A DNA stretch of 64,000 nucleotides. Source: Stenogyne calaminthoides. Lineage: Eukaryota; Streptophyta; Magnoliopsida; Lamiales; Lamiaceae. Shown here in pieces: positions 48,572 to 59,512 of this stretch. The notes under the pieces are model-generated. The model made no database searches, was not told the DNA's origin, and saw only the letters and a list, made by a program, of their open reading frames with translations. The stretch is taken from contig JBBCBC010000037.1 in the NCBI GenBank assembly GCA_037126765.1, forward strand, positions 12,832,968 through 12,896,967. Reading direction: 5' to 3'. A program made the position numbers and the translations under genes. Every line of letters starts with the position of its first letter. Positions within the stretch are counted from its first letter, which is position 1.

Positions 48572-50470
48572 TTAGTGAGAAGTTGATATATAACTGGATT
48601 AATGAGGAGAACATAAAAAAAACTCTCCATTAGTAATGTAGAGGAATTCATGCAATTTTTCTAATTAAATTTAAATTGATTTGAATACAAGAGAGTATGG
48701 ATAACAGTTTGGGCTTGAATTGGGTCCGCGCTTTCGGATTCTTCTTTCTCGCGGCGCTTCCGAATTCTTCTTCCTACCAGATTTTATAGCGGTGAGTTTC
48801 TATATTTTTCCTTATATTCTCTTGTTCTCCTTTTTACTTTTTTATCTTTCTTATTCACATTCTTCCATATTCTTCTTACTTTCTTCAATTTTCTCATATC
48901 GTATAATCCCTAATTTTAATTCATTTTTTCCGTATAATTTTTTACAAACACTCTACTAAATTCACTTCATCCATTTCCATTTATGCATGGTTTGAATTTC
49001 AGATATATTCTAATATGAGTATATTAAGTTAAGCCCTCTAATTTTATTAGGGGAATGGTAAATGTCCCGCAAATATTGTTAACAATCCTGTAAACTTTTT
49101 AAAAGCTACTCATATAATATTTGCACCATTTGGATTAGTTCATCTCTATAGGTACATTTGGTAACATATGCTATTTTGAAGGAAATAGAAATAAGAAATG
49201 GGAAGTGTTAATTAAAAGCTAGAGTAATTTCATTAATAATGATGTTCTTTTAAAACTAAAAAATGCATTAAGATTGTTGAAAATCAGATCAATCTTGATT
49301 GCAATGAGATCGGATGGAATAAATAACTAAATTCCAACCCAGAATTAAATTTCGTAAATTAAGCAAATTGAGACTAGTAATGAAACAAGATACATCTTGA
49401 TAATGTTCGTAACATATTTCTAATGCGAAATAAAATAAAAAGATAAAATAAACAGTAATAAAAATATGAGTAATTTGTCTAATCTAATTTAATCAAAACA
49501 CAAAATAAAATAATCTTTGTTAAGTCCACGTATTTTTTTTTTCCCTTCTCATTTGGGCAGTCAAGTGTCAACGGTAAAATAATTAAGAAAATAGAGCTGT
49601 CAACGGTTAAGAAATTGGGCTGTCAATTTAACGGCTATTTTTCAAGAAAACGTGCCCAGGCAAACCGACTCTCAAAGTTATGGGCTAAAAACGCATTTTC
49701 GTCTTTGATAAATTTCACTAGTTGATGGGCCATATATATCTCTTCAATTGCATCTCTCAATTAGGTTTTGGATTTCTATATATAGCGGGCTTTCAAACAG
49801 ATGATTTGTCACAAACGTTCCCCAACTCTAAACAAATCGCGCGCTTTTTATTCAACAACATCATTGGAATTTTTTTGAAGTTACTAATCGCCTGCTTTCG
49901 ATTCTGGGATTGACGGCGTGCTTTCGATTCAACAACATCTGGGATTGACGGCGCCTCTTTTCCTGCCAGAAAAATTGAGAGTCATTGGCTTTAGAGCGTA
50001 ATTCTCTTCTCCTCAGTCCTCACTGTTATCATAATTTCTGTATTTCCTGTTTATTGGTTGAGATTTTGTTTGAATATGACTTGTGATCGTAGTTGTGCGT
50101 CGTTCGAAGATTTGTTCCGATTTTTAAATTTTATTTCCGTTTAAATTTTTAATCGTTTTCATAGAGTTTATTACGACTGATTCCTACGCTACACACTTTC
50201 TCGGAGTGGTCTTCTTTTTTTTGAGGAAATAATAAGGAATTTAATTTTTTAACAAGATAATTTCATAGCGTGTAATGTTATGGGTTGGTCGATTTGGCAC
50301 GCAATCCTAAAAAATTAACTGGATACGGAGTTCTTCAATAGGATTTTTATACGGATCTGCTCTTGATAACTTAGCTTTACTGTCTACAATCATTAGGAAG
50401 AAGTGTAAGTGTCTTGGTTTATCTGTTGTTATTTTCTTTCTTTGCGTAAGATAATGATCAAAATCAATGT
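48572..50470. other. Sequence upstream of a decayed gene
   Basis: At 48697-48789 a short open stretch ends at a GTGAGT donor-like site followed by T-rich DNA, which may be an old non-coding first exon. At 49910-49945 a duplicated ATTCTGGGATTGACGGCG / ATCTGGGATTGACGGCG pair occurs in leader-like sequence. No complete gene is recognised. Confidence 0.4.
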
Positions 50471-50477
50471 GCTGTTA

Positions 50478-52300
50478 TTTTGCAGGGTGTACTGTTTCAT
50501 TTGTTGGTAGTAATGTACCTACACGACATCCCTTGATAAATTGGTTTGTTTTAACTTCTGAACTGCGATGAAGAATCAGCAGCAAGGTAATTTTATTTTA
50601 ATCTGTTGTCTAATGTATTTCCTATACACATTAGTTACTTGGACAGAAAATTTGTTTCATAACTCTAAAGTTACTTGAAGTTTTTATTGCTTCTTTCCTC
50701 AAATTTGTATTCCAATCTTGTTTACTGTAATTCAAATACCTCTGAAACATGAAACATCAAATCCCTTCAACTGACCCCTTCACTTTTTCCTACAACTTTT
50801 TAACCTATATAGTTGTTGCATAATCCTGTGTTTTGAAAAGCCCTAAAATCCCAACATGGTTAACAATGCAACTATCTATGAGCCACCCTTGAAGCATGAC
50901 ACAAAGGAGGAAGTTCATCAGCCATCTCGACTGGATTTTGGATAGAAAGGTGTGTTGTGTCAAGGGTTTTGTTGATTGATAGAGACTTAATTAGTTTCTT
51001 TTGTACGTGCCTGTGACCGACTTATAATTAGTTTACATGATGAGATGAAAGAGACTATTACCTGCTCAATGATGTTGGTGCCTTGACAGATGATTGTGTA
51101 ACATTTAATGTTGATTTCATACGTATGTTTATTCGCGTATAATATATACTAGGTCAATCATATATAACTACACAATAAATACTTTATAAATTCTACCTTT
51201 TTTTGCAGGGTTAGGGACTAAAATCGTGTATGTCAGTGGGAGTTTCATATGACTCTGAAATGCATGTGTCGCAGCAGCAGCACAGTCACTCTGTTGCATA
51301 CAAAGTTTGTATGTATATGGAAATGCAAATATTAAATTGTCTTCCTAAAAAAAAAAAAAAAAAAAAAATCGTTTCAAACCTTGAGAGTAAATAAAGGTCG
51401 CATTCTCGCAGAAGCTGAAAGGAAAGGTTAGGGATGTATCAGGTATTTGAAATCATTGAATTCAATTCAGCTTACTTGTTTCTTTCTTGATTATTTTGGA
51501 TATGTTTTTATAAGCTATTTGACCTGACATGCTTCTTTATATTTGAAGTTTATTGAATTTCTGATGTAGAAACTCATGGTTCTTCACCTAGCAAAGCGGA
51601 GAAAGCGATGGACTTCTGGGATAGTTTTGGTGGTTGGAGCTACTGGTGGTGTAGGCAGGAGAGTGGGGCGGATCTCTTAATCGAAAAAGGGTTAACTGTT
51701 CATGCTTTAGTACTTTATGCTGATATACATACGAGTTCCTTTTATTTTCTTAGTTATGCAGATTTTTTTATTAATGAAGTACAGTGAAAGCGACAAAAAT
51801 ATAAACTGAAAAAATGACTAAAGATATCTTGACTTTTGTCATGTACCTTTGTTCCAGTTGACACTGACAATTTTCATGTCAGAAATGAAGAGACGGGGCA
51901 AGAGATGTTGACTTGGTGAGTTTTCTGCCTTTTAGCTTGATGTTTGTGTTTCATTCCCATGCCAATTGGCACGACATTCTCTAGACATAATTTCTCATTT
52001 CCATGCCAATTGGCACAACATTCTCTAGACATAATTTCCTGCTTGCTGTTTAATGGTTAGTCAAACTATTTTTGCCAATGATTTTTCTGAAACAAGCCAA
52101 CTTTCATATGATTTGAAGAGAATATCATTATTTGAGTCACTTAAAACTATTTTTGCCAATTCTTGTGTTATTATTTTGCAGGTTGTACCATTTCATTTGT
52201 TGGCAGAAATCCGACACGGTAATACAACTAGACAGCCTTGAGCCAAAGCTATGAGCCGCCATGTGAAGTGTGACAAGGAGGAGGTTCATCATCATCTAGA
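50478..52300 (+). pseudogene. Decayed NAD(P)-binding (Rossmann) protein gene, At4g18810/HCF173-like fragments
   Basis: Exon-like pieces of a chloroplast atypical short-chain dehydrogenase gene. 51569-51709 contains SSPSKAEKAMDFWD in one frame and, overlapping in the next frame, SGIVLVVGATGGVGRRV, the dinucleotide-binding loop. 51883-51914, after an AG, reads NEETGQEML, matching VRNEEKARKML of the family. Two related exons with GCTVSFVG/GCTISFVG lie at about 50488 and 52183, each after TTTTGCAG, and two EPP-KEEVH-type pieces lie at about 50880 and 52250, so part of the gene is also duplicated. Frame changes and stops show that it is broken; introns are kept, so it is not a processed copy. Confidence 0.65.
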
Positions 52301-52859
52301 CGGCTTTGGATATAATTCATTATATACTTGGTTAATATTCATTATAAATGGAAGCGGAGTACTAACCCGAAGAAAGATGTGATTCTGCAAAATGAGTGAG
52401 TGCTTGCTGCGGAATATCATGTTCTGTGCTCTCTTTAGATGAGTTTTTTTATTTATGCGTGTTAATGAATGATCAGTTTGTGCTTTCTTTTTGTTTCAAT
52501 AATCAGAAGTTGAAAACCTTTCATACCTTTGACAAGGTTACATGTGTTCGCCTACAACTTCTGGTAATGGAGTCAAAACTTTTGTACTTCTCTTCGCTTT
52601 CTTCATAATTCTATTGCAGAAAGCTTGTGGCTCCACATCTCCCTTTTTACTCACCTCATCTCCTAAAGCAATTTGATGTTTGGGATCTACACTTGGAAGG
52701 TCTATTTGGGGAGCTATAGTGAGGTATCCTAAATTTCTCACTATAACCAATTTCTATTCTCTTTTGGTTCGATATTTGGTATATTCTTAACTTCCAAGTG
52801 TTTTCCTGTGGATGGCTTTTACAAGTGAGACTTTCCCGTCTCAAGCATGGAGTCAATCC

Positions 52860-52960
52860 CATACGACTGCAGCTGCGTCTCTGTAAGCTACAAAGCTTTC
52901 TTGGAAAACAACCAGCTTACAACCAGTCCGCGGAGTGTCTTATCATGGAAAAATGAACAG
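52860..52960 (+). other. Possible exon remnant
   Basis: A short open segment beginning KHGVNPIRLQLRLCKLQSF followed by ENNQLTTSPRSV. It could be a further piece of the decayed gene to its left, but I do not recognise it. Confidence 0.25.
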
Positions 52961-53094
52961 GTATATTCTTAAGGGTCACCCTCTTTTTTCTTCCTACACT
53001 AACACCTATATCTTTTATGTCCTCGAGTATGTGTATCTGTTTTAATGACGTTGAGCATGTATTAACCACTATAACTTATGTGGATTAACTGACA

Positions 53095-53465
53095 CAATAT
53101 GTTTGTCCTCAAGCATATACTATAACTAAGGCAAAACGAATCTGAGTTTAATGCAAAAAAAAGTCCAAGAAAAGTAACACATACAAAAGGTAACAAGAAA
53201 AATAAACAAAAATAGAACTAAATCTCGAAAGAATGCACAAGGGTGCATATTTAACAACAAAGAATATGTATATTTTCCTACCTAATTCACCTCAAACTTA
53301 AATCAATGCTTGTCCTCGAGCATTATACTGACCCAAATTTAACAGCTTGTCTCCTCAAACTTAAATCAATGCTTGTCCTCAAGCATTATACGTACCCAAA
53401 TTTAACAGCTTGTCCTCGAGCATTACTGACCCAAATTTAACAGCTTGTCCTCAAGCACTATACTA
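53095..53465. repeat. Short tandem repeats with TTGTCCTCAAGCAT core
   Basis: The motif TTGTCCTCGAGCATTATAC plus GACCCAAATTTAACAGC is repeated about four times at 53310-53465, with a further relative at about 53104. It lies just before the large tandem array but has a different unit. Confidence 0.75.
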
Positions 53466-53689
53466 TACTAAGACAAAACTCCTCTTACAGTCTATTGCCG
53501 ATCATCCTCTCTCTTCCATATACCACTTGGTTGATGAATAATTTCCTTGGTTGACTTCTTGTCAGTGTTCAAATACCCTATTTCCATTTGGTATAAAAAT
53601 GTGTGAATGATTCTGTTGTTCCTGAGATTAGAAGCAGAACCTTAAGATTTTCCAGTGCTTGATTTTTTAAATTGGAAAAATATACTATT

Positions 53690-56600
53690 ATTCTGCTATC
53701 AATAAAAGTCGCCCCCACATCCACAACCTACAATACAACGGAAGGACGACGCCACTTCTTTACTGGAAAAACTGGAGATGGTACATCAGTCGGCAATATC
53801 AAAGGTGTTTTCTCAACCTTCAAACCGAAACTCGAAACTCGTTCTCATCACAAACCCTAAGCCAAAGACTCTGTATCGATCAGAGCTGCTGGAGATGGAA
53901 GAAGGACGCCACTTCTTGACGAAAAAAATTGGAGATGGTACGTCAATAAGCAACATCAAAAGATACAAACTAAAAAACAATCCAATTAAAACTCAAATCT
54001 CGTTTCTGAACGGAATCCTAACTCATAGAGTCCACTATCGAGACAAAAGCCACATTCAAACGAAGCTGCTGTCAAACGGAAGGACGATGCCACTTCTTGA
54101 CGGAAGAAACTGGAGATGTACATCAAATGCTACACACTAAAAAAGGCTTCCAATCAAAACTCGAATCTCCTTTCTCGACACTAACCCTAAGGCGAAGAGT
54201 CCTCTATCCATAAAAAACTTTCAATCAAAACTCGAATCTCTCTTCTCGTCTCAACCCGCTCTATCGATAAAACCTTCTCTACTGTACGACATAAGGATGA
54301 TGCCACTTCTTGACGGACAAAGCGGAATAGTTATCTATCAAATAAAAGCTCCATTAACATCCAACCGAAGCTACTGTACGATATAAGGACGAGGCCACTT
54401 CTTGACTGGCAAAGCTGTAGATGGTACATTGAACGATAATATTAGATGCTACACACTAAAAAATTTCCAAGCAAAACTTAAATCTCGTTCCTCGACACAA
54501 ACCCTAACCCGAGGAGTCCTCTATCAATAAAAGTCGCCGCCACATCCAACCGGTTTCCAATCCAACCAAGGATGACGCCACTTCGACGGGCAAAATTGGA
54601 GATGGTACATCAATCAAAACATCGAACGCTACACACTTAAAAAAATTTCCAATCAAAACTCGAATCTCGTTTCTCGTCTCAACCCGCTTTCTGTCGATAA
54701 AACCTTCTATCATCATGACGACATAAGGATGAGGCCACTTCTTTGACTCGCAAAGCGGAATATTTATCTATCAAATAAAAGCTCCATCAACATACAACCG
54801 GTTATCAGACACTATAAGGGACGAGGCCAACTTAAAAAACTTCCAAAAAACTCGAATCTTCGCTTCTCGGTACATTAAACAATAAAATTAGATCTTTGGA
54901 TGAGGCCACTTTTGACGCAAAAAAATTTTATCAAAATAAAACTTAAATCTCGTTTCTCTATTATAAGGGACAAACCACTTTTGAACCCAAAAGTTTGGAC
55001 GATACATTAAACAATGCTCTATCAATTAAAGTCTGCTTTCTCACAAACCAACCCAAGAGTGCTCTATCAATAAAAGTCGCCGCCACATCCAAGGATGACG
55101 CCAACTGACGCCACATGGGCAAACTTGGAGATGGTACATCAATCAGAACATCAAACGCTACACAATTAAAAAACTTTAAATTAAAACTCGAATCTCGTTT
55201 CTCGTCTCAACTCGCTTTATTGATAAAACCTTCTCTACCATATGACATAAGGATGAGGCCACTTCTTGATGGGCAAAGCGGAATAGTCATCTATCGAATT
55301 AAAGCTCCATCAACATCCAACCGAAGCTATTGTACGATATAAGGACGAGGTTACTTCTTGACGGGAAAAGCTGGAGACAGTACATTAAACTATAATATTA
55401 GATGCTACACACTAAAACAATTCCAAGCAAAACTTAAATCTCGTTTCTCGACACAAACCCTAACCCGAGGAGTCCTCTATCAATAAAAGTCGTCGCCACA
55501 TCCAACAGAAGCTGCAGTCCAACGGAAGGATGACGCCACTTCCTGACGGGCAAATTTGGAGATGGTACATCAATCTGCAACATCAAACGCTATACACTTA
55601 AAAAAACTTTCAATCAAAACTCGAATCTCTTTTCTCGTCTCAACCCGCTTTATCGATAAAACCTTCTACATACCGTCATTTATAAGGATGAGGCCACTTT
55701 TGACGGACAAAAGCGGAATAGTCATCTATCGAATAAAAGCTCCATCAACATCCAACCGACCGAAATCAGATATAAGACGAGGCCACTTTTTGACGATATA
55801 AGATGGTATTAGGCGATAATTTTTGATTCTACACAAAAAAATTTTCCAAGGTATTAAACGATAATTTTAGATTCTACACACAAAAAATTTTCCAAGCAAA
55901 ACTTAAATCTCGTTTCTCGAGACAAACCCTAACCCGGCAAAATTGGAGATGGTACATCAATCATCAAAAAAAAAATTCAATCAACACACCAATTCCTCAA
56001 CCCGCCTCTGTCGATAAAAACCTTTCAATTTACAAGGATGAGGCCACTTCGACGGACAAAAAGCAAAATTGGAATATGGTTAACATCAATCTGCAACATC
56101 AAACGCTACACATACTTAAAAAATTCAATCAACACTTAAATCTCGTTTCTCCCTCAACCCGGCGAGTCCTCTATCGATAAAACCTTCTCTCCAACCGGTC
56201 GACATAAGGATGGATGGCGCCACTTTGACCGACGGGCAAAATTGGAGATGGTAGTCATCTATCGAATAAAAAAAACTTCCATCAACATCCAATCTCGCTT
56301 TCGCCTCAACCCGCAGATAAATATAAGGGCGAGGCCACTTTCGACGGGCAAAAGCGGAGAGATGGTACATTATCAACATCCATAATATTAGATGCTACAC
56401 GCTAAAAAAATTCCAACAAAAAACTTAAATCTACATTTCTCGACACAAAACCTATCCCGCTAAAAAATCCTCTATCAATAAAAAATCGCTTTCCACATCC
56501 AACCTATTCAAGAGTCTGCAATAAAAAGTTCAATGGAAGGATGATGCCAAATGGAAGGATGGCAAAAAATTGGAGATGGTACATCAATCTACAACATCAA

Positions 56601-58660
56601 ATGCTACACTTAAAAAACTTTCTATCAAAACTCGAATCTCATTTCTCGTCTCAACCCTCTCTATCGATAAAACCTTCTCTCCATTCTATTGAAGCTGCTA
56701 TCAAACAGGAGGATGACACATCTTCTTGACGAGCATAACTAGGGATGGTACATCAATTGACAACATCAACAGCTGAACACTAGAAAAATTTCCCATCAGA
56801 ACTCGAATATTGTTTCTCGTCACAGGCCTTAAGCCGGAGAGTCCACTTTTGATAAAAATCGAAGCTACATCCAACAAGAGTTGCTGTCCAACAAAAGGAC
56901 GGCACCATTTCTTGACGAGCAAAACTAGAGATGGTACTTCAATCGTTAAACAATTAAAACAGCTTCCAATCAAAACTCTAATCTCGTTTCCCAATGCAAA
57001 ACCCAAGCCTAAGAGTCCTAATATCGCGATAAAAGCCGCATCCACATCCAAACAAAGCTGCTGAACGGAAGGACGACACCACTTCTTGACTTGCGAAACT
57101 GGAGATGGTATATCAATTGACAACATCAAACGCTACATACTAAAAAAGCTTCCAATCAAAACTCGAAACTCATTTCTCGACACAAATCCTAAGCTGAAGA
57201 GTCCTCTATCAATAAAAGTCGCCGCCACATCCAACCGAAGCTGCAGGCTAACAGAAGGATGATGCCACTTCTTGACGGGCAAAATTGGAGATGCTATATC
57301 AATCGGCAACATCGAAAGTGTGTTCTCAAAACCTTCAAAACGAATCTCGAACTCATTTCTCGACACAAACCCTAAGCTGAAGAGTCCTCTATTGATAAAA
57401 CTGCCGCCACATTCAACCAGAGCTCCTGTCCAACGGAAGGATGACGCCACTTCATTAAGGGCAAAGCTGAAGATGGTACATCAATCGGCAGCATCAAACG
57501 CTACAAACTCCAAAAAAACTTCCAGTTAAAACTGAAATCTCATTTCCCAACACAATCCCTAACGCGAAGAGTCCTCTATCGAGATAAAAGCAACATCCAC
57601 ATCTAAACGAACTTGCTGTCCAACGGACGGATTTACACCACTTCTTGACGAAGGAACTGGACATGTACGTCAAATGCTACACACAAAAAAAGCTTCCAAT
57701 CAAACTCGAATCTCGTTTCTCGACACAAAACCTAAGCCAAAGAGTCCCCTATCCATAACATCAATCGGCAGCATCAAACGCTACAAACTCTAAAAAAACT
57801 TCCAATTAAAACTGAAATCTCATTTCCCAACACAATCCCTAACTCGAAGAGTCCTCTATCGAGATAAAAGCAACATCCACATCCAAACGAAGTTGCTGTC
57901 CAACGGACGGACGACACCACTTCTTGACGAAGGGAACTGGACATGTACGTCAAATGCTACACACAAAAAAAAGCTTCCAATCAAACTCGAATCTCGTTTC
58001 TCGACACAAAACCTAAGCCAAAGAGTCCCCTATCCATAAAATGTGCCGCCACGTTCAACCGAAGCTGCTGTTCAAGGAAAGGACAACGCCACTTCTTGAT
58101 GGGCAAAAACTGAAGATGGTACCGGTATATCAATCAGCAACATCGAATGCTACACACTCAAAAAAAGCTTCCATTCTAAACTCAAATCTCGTTTCTCAAC
58201 AAAAACCCTAAGCTTAAGAGTCATCTATTGAAGTAAAAGCCGCACCCACATCCAACTGATGCTACTGTAAGACAGAAGGACAATGCCACTTCTTGACGGG
58301 CGAAGCTGGAGATGGTACATCAAACGACAACATTAAACTCTACAGTGTCCGCCACATCGAACTGAAGCTGCTTTCCAACGGAAGACGACGACACTTCTTG
58401 ATGGGGAAAACTGAAGATGGCACATCAATACGCAACATCAAACGCTACACACTTAAAAAAACTTCCAATAAAAAACTTGAATCTGGTTTCTCGACTCAAA
58501 CCATAAGCCGACTAGTCCTCTATCGATAAAAACCGCCACCTCTACTGAAGCTGCTGTCCAACGGAAGGACGACACCTCTTCTTGACGGGCAAAATTTGAT
58601 ATGGTACATCAATCGGCAACATAAAACGCTACAATCTAGAAAAAATTCCAATTAAAACTA
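53690..58660. repeat. Large diverged tandem array, unit about 180-190 bp
   Basis: About 25 copies of a unit carrying in order TCTATCGATAAAAG, CGCCACATCCAACCGAAGC, GGAAGGACGACGCCACTTC, TTGACGGGCAAAACTGGAG, ATGGTACATCAATCGGCAAC, TCAAACGCTACACAC, AATCAAAACTCGAATCTCG and CACAAACCCTAAG. Spacing between clear neighbours near 57-58.6 kb is about 177-195. Copies at 54.8-56.5 kb are shortened and scrambled. A 280-bp block at 57478-57755 is repeated at 57760-58035 with few differences. Units are near-open on both strands (for example minus 56701-57129, 142 codons), but no frame continues through the array. Unrecognised; satellite-like. Confidence 0.85.
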
Positions 58661-58839
58661 GAGGCAAACCTTTAAATGCCGCACACTTTGAAAAGCTATA
58701 ATCTCATTTTCTTCTTTTAGGCAATAACTTCAAATTGAGGCTGAAGATGAGGAAGAAGGGGACGTGTAGCCACCACACAACAACAAATAGAGCAATGCTT
58801 AGCATACTAGCCCAGGTTCCACAAAAGCAAACAGGCAGC

Positions 58840-58887
58840 CTTTTTTTTTTTTTTTTTTAAAATTTAGAAACTGACATTTTATTAAAG
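58840..58887 (-). mobile_element. Tiny retroposed fragment with poly-A tail
   Basis: A 48-bp insert that on the minus strand ends in about 19 A is flanked by AGGCAGC at 58833-58839 and 58888-58894. This fits a severely 5'-truncated retroposon. The family is unknown. Confidence 0.5.
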
Positions 58888-58918
58888 AGGCAGCAATTTC
58901 AAATAGAGTTTGACGCTG

Positions 58919-59007
58919 ATGAGGAGGAGGAGGAAGAGGAAGAGGAAGAGGAAGAGGAAGAGGAAGAGGAAGAGGAAGAGGAAGAGGAAGAGGAAGAGGA
59001 AGAGGAA
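58919..59007. repeat. GAGGAA hexanucleotide microsatellite
   Basis: About 14 tandem GAAGAG units. In the plus frame of the exon-like segment it encodes a long Glu run; the minus-strand Leu/Pro and Ser runs are its shadows. Confidence 0.95.
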
Positions 59008-59512
59008 GGGGATGTGGAGGCCACCACACAACAAATTATAGATAGATAATAGACCTGTGTTGGCAGATGATGGCTAGTCACGTGCGTATTAATTCTTCTC
59101 TTAATTTTTAAATGAATCTGGCTGATGAACTTAGATTGCGCTATTCAGGTGATGCACTGCATGGCCCAGTCTGTTGGTCCTCTGGTATGACATCATCTCT
59201 GAACTGTTCTATTGTTCACGACTTTTATGTTTCTGAATATTCATTACCTGAACTGAATTTGTGCAGTGGGCTCATATTTTCATATTCATAATAGCTATTT
59301 ATTGAAAAGATCTTTAACCTTTTAAAATGTCAAAAATTGCTTTGGCTTCTTAGAAAAAATTGGCTTCACAAGAAAAAGTTTCATAGAGCTTGGTGATAGT
59401 CAGGTAACTTTCATCACAATTACATGTTTGTTTTTAATCATCATGAAGGCTAAATTCTGATTCACAGTTCTAGCAGGCGCTCCTGTTGATGTCAACATTT
59501 GGTTATCATGTT

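Larger units (their letters stand above)
58718..59045 (+). pseudogene. Two copies of an acidic exon, one expanded by a GAGGAA microsatellite
   Basis: The segment about 58720-58795, after TTTTAG, and the segment about 58893-59045 are related: both have CAA-TTCAAAT, GATGAGGA, GGGGA-GTG and CCACCACACAACAA. The second reads QFQIEFDADE, a run of Glu, then GDVEATTQQIIDR and a stop. The first has an early stop. They look like duplicated last exons of an acidic-tailed protein that I cannot name. Confidence 0.45.

Noticed and set aside
48666..48790. Short coding exon starting MDNSLGLNWVRAF
   Set aside because: Only about 30 codons, no family match, and the stop precedes the donor-like site; at best an untranslated exon.
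53672..58529. Open frames inside the tandem array as protein-coding genes
   Set aside because: They appear on both strands, cover one to two units each and end at different places; no splice pattern or start context supports translation.
53690..58660. CRISPR-like array
   Set aside because: Units are long and diverged, without constant short repeats and unique spacers, and the window is a plant nuclear sequence.
58799..59081. Minus-strand Leu/Pro-rich and Ser-rich open frames
   Set aside because: They are frame shadows of the GAGGAA microsatellite.
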